DNA from: Geodermatophilus sp. DSM 44513 | GTDB lineage: Bacteria; Actinomycetota; Actinomycetes; Mycobacteriales; Geodermatophilaceae | Reading direction: 5' to 3' | NCBI RefSeq assembly: GCF_032460525.1 | Contig: NZ_CP135963.1 | Coordinates: 1,798,001 to 1,862,000 of the forward strand | Length of the DNA stretch: 64,000 nt | Shown: positions 27,106-36,308 of the stretch, in pieces | Numbering within the stretch: position 1 is the first letter of the stretch | Layout: the number at the start of each line of letters is the position of its first letter | Notes under the pieces: generated by a model | Seen by the model: the letters and a program-made list of their open reading frames with translations, nothing else | What the model was told of the DNA's origin: nothing | Database searches by the model: none | Made by a program: the position numbers and the translations under genes

Positions 27106-30100
27106 GTGAGCACCCCCGGCCCCCGACCCGGCGCTTCCGACTCCTTCGTGCACCTGCACGTGCACACCGAGTACTCCATGCTCGACGGCGCGGCCAAGCT
27201 GCCGGAGGTCACCCGGGCCGCCGCCGAGCAGGGCATGCCCGCGCTGGCGATGACCGACCACGGCAACGTCTTCGGCGCCTACGACTTCTACAAGCAGGCG
27301 AAGAACGCCGGCGTGAAGCCGATCATCGGCATGGAGGGCTACTACACGCCCGGCTCCCGCTTCGACCGGGCACCGTTCGACTTCGGTGACAACCTCATCG
27401 ACGAGGACGGCGAGGGCGGCTCCTCCCGGGGCAAGGCGGCCTACACGCACATGACGCTGCTGGCCCGGACGACGGAGGGGATGCACAACCTCTTCCGCAT
27501 CTCCTCGATGGCCAGCCTGGAGGGGCAGTACCGCAAGCCGCGGTTCGACCGGGACCTGCTGGAGCGGTACGGCACCGGCCTGATCGCCACCACCGGCTGC
27601 CCGTCAGGCGAGGTGAACATGTGGCTGCGGGCCGGCAGGGTCGACCGGGCGCGGCAGGCCGCGGCGGACTTCCAGGACATCTTCGGCCGGGAGAACTTCT
27701 ACGCCGAGGTGATGGACCACGGGCTGGCCATCGAGCGGAAGACGCGCCCGGCGCTGCTGGAGATCGCGGCCGACCTCGGCATCCCGCTGCTGGGCACCAA
27801 CGACCTGCACTACACCCACCGCGACGACGCCCAGGCGCACGACGCGCTGCTGTGCATCCAGACCGGGTCGCGGCTCAACGAGACCAACCGCTTCCGGTTC
27901 AACGGCGACGGCTACTACCTGAAGTCCGCCGCGGAGATGCGCGAGCTGTTCCGCGAGGTGCCCGAGGCGTGCGACAACACGCTGCTGGTCGCCGAGCAGT
28001 GCGAGGTGGAGTTCACCGAGGGTGCGGACCTGATGCCCCGGTTCCCGCTGCCGCCGGGGGAGGACGAGACCTCCTGGTTCGTCAAGGAGGTCGAGCGCGG
28101 CCTGCACAAGCGCTGGCCGGGCGGGATCCCCGACCACGTGCGCCGGCAGGCCGACTACGAGGTCGGGATCATCACCCAGATGGGTTTCCCGGGGTACTTC
28201 CTCGTGGTCGCCGACTTCATCAACTGGGCCAAGGACAACGGCATCCGCGTCGGCCCGGGGCGCGGCTCGGCGGCCGGCTCGCTGGCCGCCTACGCCATGG
28301 GCATCACCGACCTCGACCCGCTGGCGCACGGGCTGATCTTCGAGCGGTTCCTCAACCCCGAGCGCGTCTCCATGCCCGACGTCGACATCGACTTCGACGA
28401 CCGTCGCCGCGGCGAGGTCATCCAGTACGTCTCGCGCAAGTACGGCGAGGAGCGGGTCAGCCAGATCGTCACCTACGGCACCATCAAGGCCAAGGCCGCC
28501 GTCAAGGACGCCGCCCGGGTGCTTGACCGGCCGTTCTCGGTGGGCGACGAGCTGACCAAGCTCATGCCGCCGGACGTGATGGGCAAGGGCATCCCGCTGT
28601 CGGGGATCTTCGACCCGGCCCACCCGCGCTACCGGGAGGCCGCGGAGTTCCGCGCCCGCTACGAGTCCGACCCGGGCGCGGCCGAGGTCGTCGACCAGGC
28701 CCGCAAGCTCGAGGGCCTCAAGCGCCAGTGGGGCGTGCACGCCGCCGGCGTCATCATCGGCCGCCACCCGCTGATCGACTCCATCCCGATCATGCGGCGC
28801 GAGGCCGACGGCGCGGTCATCACGCAGTTCGACTACCCGACCTGCGAGACGCTCGGCCTGCTCAAGATGGACTTCCTGGGCCTGCGCAACCTCACCGTCA
28901 TCGACGACGCGCTGCGCAACATCGTGGCCAACGGCAAGGAGCCGATCGACCTCGAGGAGATCAGCAGGGACCTCACCGACCCGGCCACCTACGCGCTGCT
29001 GTCCCGCGGGGACACCCTCGGGGTCTTCCAGTTCGACGGCGGCCCGATGCGCTCGCTGCTGCGGCTGATGCGGCCGGACAACTTCGAGGACATCTCCGCC
29101 GTCGGTGCCCTCTACCGGCCCGGCCCGATGGGTGCGAACTCGCACACCAACTACGCGCTGCGCAAGAACGGCCAGCAGGAGATCACGCCGATCCACCCGG
29201 AGCTGGCCGAGCCGCTGGAGGAGATCCTCGGCACGACCTACGGCCTGATCGTCTACCAGGAGCAGGTCATGGCGATCGCGCAGAAGGTCGCCGGGTACTC
29301 CCTCGGCAAGGCCGACCTGCTGCGCCGGGCGATGGGCAAGAAGAAGAAGTCCGTCCTGGACGCGGAGTACGTCGGCTTCGAGGCCGGCATGAAGGCCAAC
29401 GGCTTCTCCGCCGCGGCGGTCAAGACGCTGTGGGACATCCTCGTCCCCTTCGCCGACTACGCCTTCAACAAGGCCCACTCGGCGGCCTACGGGCTGATCT
29501 CCTACTGGACGGCCTACCTCAAGGCCAACCACCCGGCCGAGTACATGGCCGGGCTGCTCACCAGCGTCGGCGACGACAAGGACCGCCGGCCGGTCTACCT
29601 GGCCGAGTGCCGGCGGATGGGCATCAAGGTGCTCCCGCCGGACGTCAACGAGTCCTCCTGGGACTTCACCGCCGTCGGCACCGACATCCGCTTCGGGCTG
29701 GCCTCGGTGCGCAACGTGGGGCACAACGTCGTCGACTCGATCCGCCGGGCCCGCGAGGAGAAGGGCGCCTTCAAGGACTTCGCCGACTTCATGCGCAAGA
29801 TCGACACGGTGGCCTGCAACAAGAAGGTCGTCGAGTCCCTCGCCAAGGCCGGCGCGTTCGACTCCCTCGGCCACTCCCGGCAGGGCATCGTCGCCGTCCA
29901 CGCGCAGGCCGTCGACTCCGCGATGGCGCTCAAGCGCAAGGAGGCCGAGGGCCAGTTCGACCTGTTCGGCAGCTTCGGGGACGCCGGGGACGACGACCCG
30001 TTCGGCGGGGCGCTGGACATCGCCGTCCCCATGGCCGACTGGTCGAAGTCCGAGCGGCTGGTCTTCGAGCGCGACATGCTCGGCCTGTACGTGTCCGACC

Positions 30101-30678
30101 ACCCGCTGCACGGCGTGGAGCACGTGCTGGCCGCCAACGCCGACACCCCGATCGCGGAGATCAACGCCGGGGGCGTGGAGGACGGCGCCACCGTCACCAT
30201 CGCCGGCATCCTGACCTCGGTCGCCCCGCGCACGAACAAGCAGGGCGCGCCCTGGGCGATCGCCACGCTGGAGGACCTCGAGTCCGGCATCGAGGTGCTG
30301 TTCTTCCCCAAGACCTGGGCAGAGGTCTCGGAGAAGGTCGTCCGCGACCAGATCGTGGTGGTCAAGGGCCGGATCAGCCGGCGCGACGACCAGCCCTCGC
30401 TGTTCGGCTCCGAGGTCACCATCCCCGAGCTCACCGAGGGCGCCCGCGGGCCGGTGCTGGTCTCGATGGCCGCCGCCCGCTGCACCCCGCCGGTCGTGGA
30501 GCGGCTGCGCGAGGTGCTCGGCAGCCACCCGGGCACCACCGAGGTGCAGCTGAAGCTGGTCAACGGCAGCCGGGAGACCGTGCTGCGGCTGGACCAGGGG
30601 CTGCGGGTGCGGCCCAGCACCGCGCTGATGGGCGACATCAAGGCGCTGCTGGGCCCAACCAGCGTCGCCCTGCTGTGA
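27106..30678 (+). CDS. dnaE: DNA polymerase III alpha subunit DnaE
   Basis: Replicative polymerase, the catalytic subunit of the Pol III holoenzyme. The 1190-residue protein starts with a PHP domain (HLHVHTEYS at residues 16-24), a proofreading domain in actinobacterial DnaE1. The polymerase palm follows, with PDVDIDF and its catalytic Asp residues at about 424-430, then the fingers, HhH and OB-fold (ATVTIAGILTS). The GTG at 27106 has GAGGA about 6 nt upstream; CCCGTGAG occurs three times in the last 40 bases before it. A strong terminator follows. Confidence 0.97.
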   Translation: MSTPGPRPGASDSFVHLHVHTEYSMLDGAAKLPEVTRAAAEQGMPALAMTDHGNVFGAYDFYKQAKNAGVKPIIGMEGYYTPGSRFDRAPFDFGDNLIDEDGEGGSSRGKAAYTHMTLLARTTEGMHNLFRISSMASLEGQYRKPRFDRDLLERYGTGLIATTGCPSGEVNMWLRAGRVDRARQAAADFQDIFGRENFYAEVMDHGLAIERKTRPALLEIAADLGIPLLGTNDLHYTHRDDAQAHDALLCIQTGSRLNETNRFRFNGDGYYLKSAAEMRELFREVPEACDNTLLVAEQCEVEFTEGADLMPRFPLPPGEDETSWFVKEVERGLHKRWPGGIPDHVRRQADYEVGIITQMGFPGYFLVVADFINWAKDNGIRVGPGRGSAAGSLAAYAMGITDLDPLAHGLIFERFLNPERVSMPDVDIDFDDRRRGEVIQYVSRKYGEERVSQIVTYGTIKAKAAVKDAARVLDRPFSVGDELTKLMPPDVMGKGIPLSGIFDPAHPRYREAAEFRARYESDPGAAEVVDQARKLEGLKRQWGVHAAGVIIGRHPLIDSIPIMRREADGAVITQFDYPTCETLGLLKMDFLGLRNLTVIDDALRNIVANGKEPIDLEEISRDLTDPATYALLSRGDTLGVFQFDGGPMRSLLRLMRPDNFEDISAVGALYRPGPMGANSHTNYALRKNGQQEITPIHPELAEPLEEILGTTYGLIVYQEQVMAIAQKVAGYSLGKADLLRRAMGKKKKSVLDAEYVGFEAGMKANGFSAAAVKTLWDILVPFADYAFNKAHSAAYGLISYWTAYLKANHPAEYMAGLLTSVGDDKDRRPVYLAECRRMGIKVLPPDVNESSWDFTAVGTDIRFGLASVRNVGHNVVDSIRRAREEKGAFKDFADFMRKIDTVACNKKVVESLAKAGAFDSLGHSRQGIVAVHAQAVDSAMALKRKEAEGQFDLFGSFGDAGDDDPFGGALDIAVPMADWSKSERLVFERDMLGLYVSDHPLHGVEHVLAANADTPIAEINAGGVEDGATVTIAGILTSVAPRTNKQGAPWAIATLEDLESGIEVLFFPKTWAEVSEKVVRDQIVVVKGRISRRDDQPSLFGSEVTIPELTEGARGPVLVSMAAARCTPPVVERLREVLGSHPGTTEVQLKLVNGSRETVLRLDQGLRVRPSTALMGDIKALLGPTSVALL

Positions 30679-30686
30679 GCCGCAGG

Positions 30687-30724
30687 CCCTCCTGCCCCGC
30701 CCTGGCAGGGTCCTGGCAGGAGGG
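30687..30724 (+). terminator. Terminator after dnaE
   Basis: Perfect 10-bp arms CCCTCCTGCC and GGCAGGAGGG with an 18-base loop, 8 nt after the dnaE stop. The layout resembles the post-stop hairpin family but the inner conserved sequence is different. Confidence 0.7.
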
Positions 30725-30766
30725 TCGCGGGATGAGGCCGGCCGCCTCGCGGGGTTGACTGGGTCC

Positions 30767-31429
30767 GTGGACACCACCCCCGGCCCGCCTCCCGCCGGGT
30801 CGCCGCCGGCCGTGCGCCCGGCCCGGTGGGGTGCCGGGCCGCGGTGGGCCGGGCGCGCCGAGCTGCGCGCCGACCTGCCCGGCTCGCTGGTGCTGGCCGG
30901 GGTGCTGCTGCTCACCGGGGTCCCGGCCGGGCTGCTGTGGTGGGCGCTGGCGCCACGGGCGACCTTCGAGGTCACCGCGGAGGGTCCGGTCCCCGTCGGC
31001 CGCCCCCCGACCGAGCTGCTCATCGCCGACGACGCCGTCTACAGCCTCCTGCTGGCCAGCCTCGGGCTGGTCGCCGGGCTGGTCGCCTGGCGGCTGCGCC
31101 GCCGCCGGGGGGTGGCCACCGTGCTCGCCGTCGCCGTCGGGACCGCGCTGGCCGCCCTCGTCGCCTGGCAGCTCGGGCAGGTCCTGGGCGCGGGGCCCAC
31201 CCCGGCCGAGCTGGCCGACGTCGGCACCCGGGTGATCACCCCGCTGCGGCTGACGTCCACGGCGGCGCTCGCGGTGGCCCCGTTCCTCGCCGTCCTGGCC
31301 TACGTGGTGGCCACCCTGCTCACCCCGTCCGAGGACCTCGACCGACCCGGTCCCGAACCGGCCGCCGGCCCGCTGCAGGGTCCCGCCGCGAGCGTGCGAG
31401 CGGAGGGGGGCAGCGGGTCCGTCAATTGA
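30767..31429 (+). CDS. DUF2567-type integral membrane protein
   Basis: A 220-residue membrane protein with four hydrophobic helices. The layout, with an extracytoplasmic loop containing ATFEVTAEGPVPV after the first helix, resembles the actinobacterial DUF2567 family of unknown function. The GTG at 30767 is preferred to an in-frame TTG at 30755. The last ~20 codons are unusual because they are supplied by copy 5 of the hairpin element read in the opposite orientation. The 3' end overlaps the stop of the convergent LON-domain gene by 8 nt. Confidence 0.75.
   Translation: MDTTPGPPPAGSPPAVRPARWGAGPRWAGRAELRADLPGSLVLAGVLLLTGVPAGLLWWALAPRATFEVTAEGPVPVGRPPTELLIADDAVYSLLLASLGLVAGLVAWRLRRRRGVATVLAVAVGTALAALVAWQLGQVLGAGPTPAELADVGTRVITPLRLTSTAALAVAPFLAVLAYVVATLLTPSEDLDRPGPEPAAGPLQGPAASVRAEGGSGSVN
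31367..31420 (-). repeat. Post-stop hairpin element, copy 5 (after the LON gene, inside the DUF2567 ORF)
   Basis: On the minus strand it starts 1 nt after the LON-domain gene stop. CCCGCTGC (31369-31376) pairs with GCAGCGGG (31410-31417), and GCTCGCACGCTCGC forms the loop. On the plus strand it encodes the C-terminus of the DUF2567 protein. Confidence 0.75.
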
Positions 31430-32234
31430 CGCTGCGCGGGCCGGCGAAGCGCTGGATCGGCGCGGGCACCGCGCCGACGGTCTCCAGCAGGGTCAGCTCG
31501 CGGCGCAGCAGCCGGGACTCCGTCTGCAGCCGCCGGCGCGTGGCGGACTCGGCGAGCAGGGTCTGCCGGTCCTCGGTGGTCAGCAGGGCCGCCGACGCCA
31601 CCAGGTAGGACAGCGCCCGCGGGTCCCCGGAGACGGCGTCGAGCAGGTCGGCGGTGTCGGGTTCCTCGCCGTCGACCTCGCCGGTGAGGGCGGTCACCGC
31701 CGCGACGTAGCGGGCGAACAGGCCGCCCACCCCCCGCACCAGCACCTCCATGGAGCCGCGGGCCACCGCGGAGACCAGGTCGTCGTGCGCGGCCAGGTCG
31801 CCGGCCGCGTCGGCCGGCCAGCCGCGCGGGGTGGCGAGCCCCTCGTGGTCTCCGGCGGCCTCCTCGGCCGCCTCCTCCTCGGCCAGCCACTCGACCTCGG
31901 CCTGCAGGTAGGGCGGGTCCTCGCCGACGAGCAGGTCCAGCAGCCGGAAGCGGTCCCCGCCGACGGTGACGATGCGGAACCCGCCGTCAGGTTGCGGGCG
32001 CACGCTCTGCAGCCGCGCGGTGCAGCCGACGTCGTAGAGGGCCTCGGCCGGGGCGACCTGCTCGACCTCCCAGCCCTGCCGGATGGCGACCACGCCGAAG
32101 CAGCGGGCGGTGCCCTCGGGCTGCTCCAGCAGGTCGCGCACCAGCCGCCGGTAGCGCGGCTCGAAGACCTGCAGCGGCAGGACCACCCCGGGGAACAGCG
32201 GCGTCCCCAGCGGGAACAGCGGGATGACGTCCAC
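31422..32234 (-). CDS. LON substrate-binding domain protein
   Basis: A 270-residue cytoplasmic protein of the stand-alone Lon N-terminal-like (LON/PUA) family. The signature is at the N-terminus: [21 protein letters not shown]. There is no ATPase or protease domain, so it is not Lon itself; its role is unknown, possibly substrate recruitment. The GTG is preceded by TAGGCT (minus strand, 32243-32248) at 8 nt, which suggests a leaderless transcript. It is convergent with the DUF2567 gene and divergent from hisD. Confidence 0.88.
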   Translation of the reverse strand: MDVIPLFPLGTPLFPGVVLPLQVFEPRYRRLVRDLLEQPEGTARCFGVVAIRQGWEVEQVAPAEALYDVGCTARLQSVRPQPDGGFRIVTVGGDRFRLLDLLVGEDPPYLQAEVEWLAEEEAAEEAAGDHEGLATPRGWPADAAGDLAAHDDLVSAVARGSMEVLVRGVGGLFARYVAAVTALTGEVDGEEPDTADLLDAVSGDPRALSYLVASAALLTTEDRQTLLAESATRRRLQTESRLLRRELTLLETVGAVPAPIQRFAGPRSVN

Positions 32235-32242
32235 GGCGTGCG

Positions 32243-32248
32243 AGCCTA
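32243..32248 (-). promoter_or_regulatory. Putative -10 hexamer of the LON-domain gene
   Basis: TAGGCT on the minus strand, 8 nt before the GTG start. Confidence 0.45.
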
Positions 32249-32304
32249 CGGGTGACGGGCGTCCGAGGACCGCCCAGGACGCCGGGGCCCCGAGGCCGGA
32301 CGGC

Positions 32305-32310
32305 TACCCT
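32305..32310 (+). promoter_or_regulatory. Putative -10 hexamer of the hisD operon
   Basis: TACCCT, 33 nt before the hisD GTG. A good GGAGGTG ribosome-binding site (32332-32338) lies between, so hisD is probably leadered, unlike its neighbours. Confidence 0.4.
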
Positions 32311-32343
32311 GGGGCGTTCCCCCGCCACCCCCGGAGGTGTCCC

Positions 32344-33648
32344 GTGCTCGCCCGCATCGACCTGCGTGGAACCGCCCTGCCCGGGGTGCGTGAGCTCGCC
32401 GGCCTCCTGCCCCGCGCCGCCACCGACATCGACTCGGTGCTGGCCACCGTGCGGCCGCTGTGCGAGGACGTGCGGGTGCGCGGCGCCCAGGCCGTCCGGG
32501 AGATCACCGCGCGCCTGGACGGCGTGGACGCCGAGGACTTCGCCGTCCCGGCCGACGCGATCGAGGCCGCGCTGGCCGGGATCGACCCGGCGGTGCGCGC
32601 CGCGCTCGAGGAGTCCATCGCCCGCGTGCGGAAGGTGCACGCCGACCAGCGCCGCACCGACGTCACCACCGAGGTCGTGCCCGGCGGCTCGGTCACCGAG
32701 CGCTGGCTGCCGGTGCGCCGGGTGGGGCTCTACGTGCCCGGCGGGCTGGCGCCGCTGGTGTCCAGCGTGGTCATGAACGTCGTCCCCGCCCAGATCGCCG
32801 GCGTGGAGTCGATCGCGGTCGCCTCCCCGCCGCAGCGCGACCACGGTGGCCTGCCCGACCCCGGCGTCCTGGCGGCCTGCGCGCTGCTCGGCGTCCGCGA
32901 GGTGTACGCCGTCGGCGGGGCACAGGCGATCGCCGTCTTCGGCTACGGCGCGGGCTCCTGCGAGCCGGTGGACCTGGTCACCGGCCCGGGCAACGTCTAC
33001 GTGACGGCGGCCAAGCGGCTGCTGCGCGGCCTGATCGGCATCGACTCCGAGGCCGGCCCCACCGAGGTCGCCATCCTCGCCGACGACACCGCCGACCCGG
33101 TGCACGTCGCCGCCGACCTGGTCAGCCAGGCCGAGCACGACCCGCTGGCCGGCGCGGTGCTGGTCACCGACAGCGAGGCCCTCGCCGACGCCGTCCTGGA
33201 CCTGGTGCCCGGCCAGGTCGCCGCCACCAAGCACTCCGACCGGATCACCACGGCGCTGGACGGCAGCCAGTCCGGCATCGTCCTGGTGGACGACGTCGAC
33301 GCCGGCCTGCGCGTGGTCGACGCCTACGCCGCCGAGCACCTGGAGATCCAGACCCGGGACGCCCGCGCGGTGGCGCTGCGGGTGCGCAACGCCGGCGCGG
33401 TGTTCGTGGGCGCCTGGTCGCCGGTGTCGCTGGGCGACTACATCGCCGGGTCCAACCACGTGCTGCCCACCGGCGGCTGCGCCCGGCACTCCAGCGGCCT
33501 GTCGGTGCAGTCCTTCCTGCGCGGCATCCACCTGGTCGAGTACGACGAGCAGGCCCTCGCCGACGTCGCCGGGCACGTGGACGCCCTCGCCGGTGCCGAG
33601 GACCTGCCCGCGCACGCCGCCGCCGTCCGGGCCCGGCAGCGCCCGTGA
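32344..33648 (+). CDS. hisD: Histidinol dehydrogenase
   Basis: Catalyses the two-step NAD-dependent oxidation of histidinol to histidine. The 434-residue protein has the family signatures: [20 protein letters not shown], a PGNVYV segment, IDSEAGPTE, the zinc-site stretch SQAEHDP, and [12 protein letters not shown] with AEHLE near the C-terminus. GTG start with GGAGGTG about 5 nt upstream. It opens the his operon and its stop overlaps hisC as GTGA. Confidence 0.96.
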   Translation: MLARIDLRGTALPGVRELAGLLPRAATDIDSVLATVRPLCEDVRVRGAQAVREITARLDGVDAEDFAVPADAIEAALAGIDPAVRAALEESIARVRKVHADQRRTDVTTEVVPGGSVTERWLPVRRVGLYVPGGLAPLVSSVVMNVVPAQIAGVESIAVASPPQRDHGGLPDPGVLAACALLGVREVYAVGGAQAIAVFGYGAGSCEPVDLVTGPGNVYVTAAKRLLRGLIGIDSEAGPTEVAILADDTADPVHVAADLVSQAEHDPLAGAVLVTDSEALADAVLDLVPGQVAATKHSDRITTALDGSQSGIVLVDDVDAGLRVVDAYAAEHLEIQTRDARAVALRVRNAGAVFVGAWSPVSLGDYIAGSNHVLPTGGCARHSSGLSVQSFLRGIHLVEYDEQALADVAGHVDALAGAEDLPAHAAAVRARQRP

Positions 33649-34778
33649 GCTCGCTGGAGGAGCTCCCGCTGCGGCCGGAGCTGCGCGGCCGCACGCCCTA
33701 CGGCGCTCCGCAGCTGCAGGTGCGGCACCGGCTCAACACCAACGAGAACCCGCACCCGCTCCCTCCCGAGCTGCTCGCCGACCTCGGCGCGGCCCTCGGG
33801 CAGGCGTCCGTGGACCTCAACCGCTACCCCGACCGGGACGCCCTCGCGCTGCGCACCGACCTGGCGGCCTACCTGACCCGGACCGGCGGCGAGCCGGTCG
33901 CACCGGGGCAGGTGTGGGCGGCCAACGGGTCCAACGAGGTGCTGCAGCAGGTGCTGCAGGCCTTCGGCGGGGCCGGGCGGACGGCGCTGGGCTTCACGCC
34001 GTCCTACTCGATGCACCCGATCATCTCCGCCGGCACCGGCACCGCGTGGGTCGACGGGCACCGCCGCGACGACTTCACCATCGACGCCGCGCAGGCCGTC
34101 GCGCAGGTGCGCGAGGTGCGCCCGGACGTCGTCTTCGTCACCAGCCCGAACAACCCGACGGGCACCGCGGTCGCGCTGGAGACGATCACCGCCATCCACG
34201 ACGCCACGTCCTACGGTGACGGGCGCGCGGCCGTGGTGGTGGTCGACGAGGCCTACACCGAGTTCGCCCGCACCGGCACCCGCTCCGCGCTGACCCTGCT
34301 GACCGGCCGCCCCCGGCTGCTGGTGAGCCGCACGATGAGCAAGGCGTTCGGGATGGCCGGCCTGCGGCTGGGCTACCTGGCCGCCGACCCCGCGGTGGTC
34401 GACGCGCTGCAGCTGGTGCGGCTGCCCTACCACCTGTCCTCGCTGACCCAGGCCGCGGCGCGGACGGCGCTGGCGCACACCGGTGCGCTGTTGGCCACCG
34501 TCGACGCGGTCCGGGCGCAGCGGGACCGGATCGTCGCCGCGCTGCCCGCCCTCGGCCTGACCAGCGTGCCCAGCGACGCCAACTTCGTGCTGTTCGGGCG
34601 GTTCCCCGACGCTCCGGCCGTGTGGAAGGCGCTGCTCGCGCACGACGTCCTGGTGCGCGACGTGGGGCTGCCCGGCTGGCTGCGCGTCACCGCGGGCACG
34701 CCGGAGGAGACCGACGCCTTCCTCACCGCGCTGGGTGAGGTGGCCCGCGAGCTGGACCTGGGAGGATCGGGGTCATGA
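33645..34778 (+). CDS. hisC: Histidinol-phosphate aminotransferase
   Basis: PLP-dependent fold-type I aminotransferase that makes histidinol phosphate. The 377-residue protein has [12 protein letters not shown] near the N-terminus, the SPNNPTGT motif, VVDEAYTEF and the PLP lysine in [16 protein letters not shown]. Start GTG overlaps the hisD stop; the TGA overlaps the hisB ATG. The order hisD-hisC-hisB is normal for actinobacteria. Confidence 0.95.
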   Translation: MSSLEELPLRPELRGRTPYGAPQLQVRHRLNTNENPHPLPPELLADLGAALGQASVDLNRYPDRDALALRTDLAAYLTRTGGEPVAPGQVWAANGSNEVLQQVLQAFGGAGRTALGFTPSYSMHPIISAGTGTAWVDGHRRDDFTIDAAQAVAQVREVRPDVVFVTSPNNPTGTAVALETITAIHDATSYGDGRAAVVVVDEAYTEFARTGTRSALTLLTGRPRLLVSRTMSKAFGMAGLRLGYLAADPAVVDALQLVRLPYHLSSLTQAAARTALAHTGALLATVDAVRAQRDRIVAALPALGLTSVPSDANFVLFGRFPDAPAVWKALLAHDVLVRDVGLPGWLRVTAGTPEETDAFLTALGEVARELDLGGSGS

Positions 34779-35371
34779 CCCGCACTGCACGCGTCGAGCG
34801 GCAGACGAACGAGACCAAGCTCGTCGTCGAGCTGGACCTCGACGGCACCGGCTCCAGCTCGATCAGCACCGGGGTCGGGTTCTACGACCACATGCTGACC
34901 TCGCTGTCCCGGCACAGCGGCATCGACCTCACCGTGCAGGCCGACGGCGACCTGCACATCGACGCCCACCACACGGTGGAGGACGTGGCCATCGCCCTGG
35001 GGCAGGCCTTCGCGCAGGCGCTGGGCGACAAGCGGGGCATCACCCGCTACGGCGACGCCACCATCCCGATGGACGAGGTGCTCGCCCAGGCCGCCGTGGA
35101 CCTGTCCGGCCGGCCGTACTTCGTGCACGACGAGCCCGAGGGCATGACGCCGATGATCGGGCCGGACTACCCGACGTCGCTCACCAGGCACGTCCTGGAG
35201 TCCTTCGCGTTCAACGCCCGGATCAGCCTGCACGTGCGGGTGCTCTACGCCGGTCGGGACGCCCACCACATCGTCGAGTGCCAGTTCAAGGCGCTCGCGC
35301 GGGCGCTGCGGGCCGCGGTCGCCATCGACCCGCGGGTGACCGACGTGCCCTCCACCAAGGGCGCTCTGTAG
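34775..35371 (+). CDS. hisB: Imidazoleglycerol-phosphate dehydratase
   Basis: Monofunctional IGPD, 198 residues, without the phosphatase domain of the enterobacterial fusion. The manganese-binding histidine motifs DAHHTVED and DAHHIVE are present, as is [12 protein letters not shown]. The ATG lies in an ATGA overlap with hisC, with GGAGGATCGG upstream. After hisB the usual direct run to hisH is interrupted by about 2.7 kb of other genes. Confidence 0.96.
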   Translation: MTRTARVERQTNETKLVVELDLDGTGSSSISTGVGFYDHMLTSLSRHSGIDLTVQADGDLHIDAHHTVEDVAIALGQAFAQALGDKRGITRYGDATIPMDEVLAQAAVDLSGRPYFVHDEPEGMTPMIGPDYPTSLTRHVLESFAFNARISLHVRVLYAGRDAHHIVECQFKALARALRAAVAIDPRVTDVPSTKGAL

Positions 35372-35446
35372 CTCGATGCGCCCCGCTCCGCTGCCTCGCA
35401 CGCCCCCCGCTCCGGCGCCGCGCACGAACTCCTCTCGGTGCCTCGC

Positions 35447-35623
35447 ATGAGCTTCGGCGCGGGCTTGATGGTGCTCGGCGGGTTCCTGCTCGGTGGGGCC
35501 TGGAGCATCTGGCGGGCCGACCACGACACCAAGGGCCGCACCGGGCCGCAGGTCGTGTTCGCCGTCGTGCTGCTGGTCGCCGCCGTGCTGGCGACGGCCT
35601 CCGGCCTGCTCCGCCTGGTGTGA
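35447..35623 (+). CDS. Small two-helix membrane protein downstream of hisB
   Basis: A 58-residue protein with two hydrophobic helices separated by a charged loop containing WRADHDTKGRTG. No known domain. The ATG at 35447 is preferred; a GTG nine bases earlier is possible. The stop overlaps the GTG of the next gene (GTGTGA), which supports it as a real, coupled gene. Small membrane proteins at this his-locus position occur in other actinobacteria as far as I recall. The function is unknown. Confidence 0.7.
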   Translation: MSFGAGLMVLGGFLLGGAWSIWRADHDTKGRTGPQVVFAVVLLVAAVLATASGLLRLV

Positions 35624-36210
35624 GCGACGAGGCCCGCTTCCTCGACGTGGTCCTCGCCGACCCGACGGTGGCCGCGGTGCTGCAGCGAGCCCCTGGGCTG
35701 GGCATCGAGCAGTGGTGGCTCACCGCGGGGGTGCTGTTCCAGGCGGTGTGGAACGACCTGACCGGGCGACCGGCGGGAACCGGGGTGCGCGACGCCGACC
35801 TGTTCTACGTCGACGACGACACCTCCTGGGACGCCGAGGACGCCGTCATCCGCCGCGCTGCCGCCCTGTTCGGGGACCTGCCGGTGCCGGTGGAGGTCCG
35901 CAACCAGGCGCGGGTGCACCTCTGGTACGCCGACCGCTTCGGCGCGCCCACCCGGCCGCTGCACACCTGCACCGAGGCCATCGAGGGCTTCGCAGCCGTC
36001 TGCTGCTGCGTCGGCGTCACCGTGGGTGCCGACGGCCGCCCGCGGGTGTACGCCCCGTACGGCTACGACGACCTGTTCTCCCTCGTCGTGCGCCCGAACC
36101 GGCACACTCCGGCGCCGCGGCACGTCTACGAGGCCAAGGCAGCGCGGTGGTCGACGGTCTGGCCCGAGCTCACCGTGCTGCCGAGGGAGGACGTCGCCCC
36201 GCAACGCTGA
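35620..36210 (+). CDS. Nucleotidyltransferase-family protein (DUF925-like)
   Basis: The 196-residue protein resembles the DUF925/NTP_transf_6 group of nucleotidyltransferase-like proteins. Supporting stretches are WWLTAGVLFQAVWN (start of the NT fold), RDADLFYVDD (acidic pair), VEVRNQARVHLWY and the C-terminal APYGYDDLFSLVVRPN. The substrate is unknown. The GTG at 35620 overlaps the stop of the small membrane protein. A strong bidirectional hairpin separates it from the convergent HNH gene. Confidence 0.82.
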   Translation: MSDEARFLDVVLADPTVAAVLQRAPGLGIEQWWLTAGVLFQAVWNDLTGRPAGTGVRDADLFYVDDDTSWDAEDAVIRRAAALFGDLPVPVEVRNQARVHLWYADRFGAPTRPLHTCTEAIEGFAAVCCCVGVTVGADGRPRVYAPYGYDDLFSLVVRPNRHTPAPRHVYEAKAARWSTVWPELTVLPREDVAPQR

Positions 36211-36222
36211 CGCCCGCCCGGC

Positions 36223-36270
36223 AGCCGGCAGCGGACCCACTGCCCCATGGGCGCGGGTCGGCTGCCGGCT
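36223..36270. terminator. Bidirectional hairpin between convergent genes
   Basis: Sixteen-base arms (AGCCGGCAGCGGACCC and GGGTCGGCTGCCGGCT) pair with one mismatch. It lies between the stops of the nucleotidyltransferase-like gene and the HNH gene. Confidence 0.7.
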
Positions 36271-36308
36271 CGGTGCCGGCGGAGCTCGCTCGTGGTGGTG
36301 GACCCCGG

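Noticed and set aside
30675..30758. 27-codon frame from the dnaE stop to a TTG before the DUF2567 gene, similar in length to the 28-codon mini-ORFs
   Set aside because: It runs through a strong terminator hairpin, is not 28 codons and leads to a doubtful start codon. Treated as chance.
27604..31023. A ~1140-codon minus-strand open frame across dnaE
   Set aside because: Antisense shadow of dnaE; composition is His/Val/Asp-Gly rich and unlike a protein family.
35372..35446. CGCTCC/CTCGCA-rich stretch after hisB resembling an inverted, degraded 83-bp unit
   Set aside because: Similarity is only in short simple words and there is no GTGA-bounded frame. Too weak to call.
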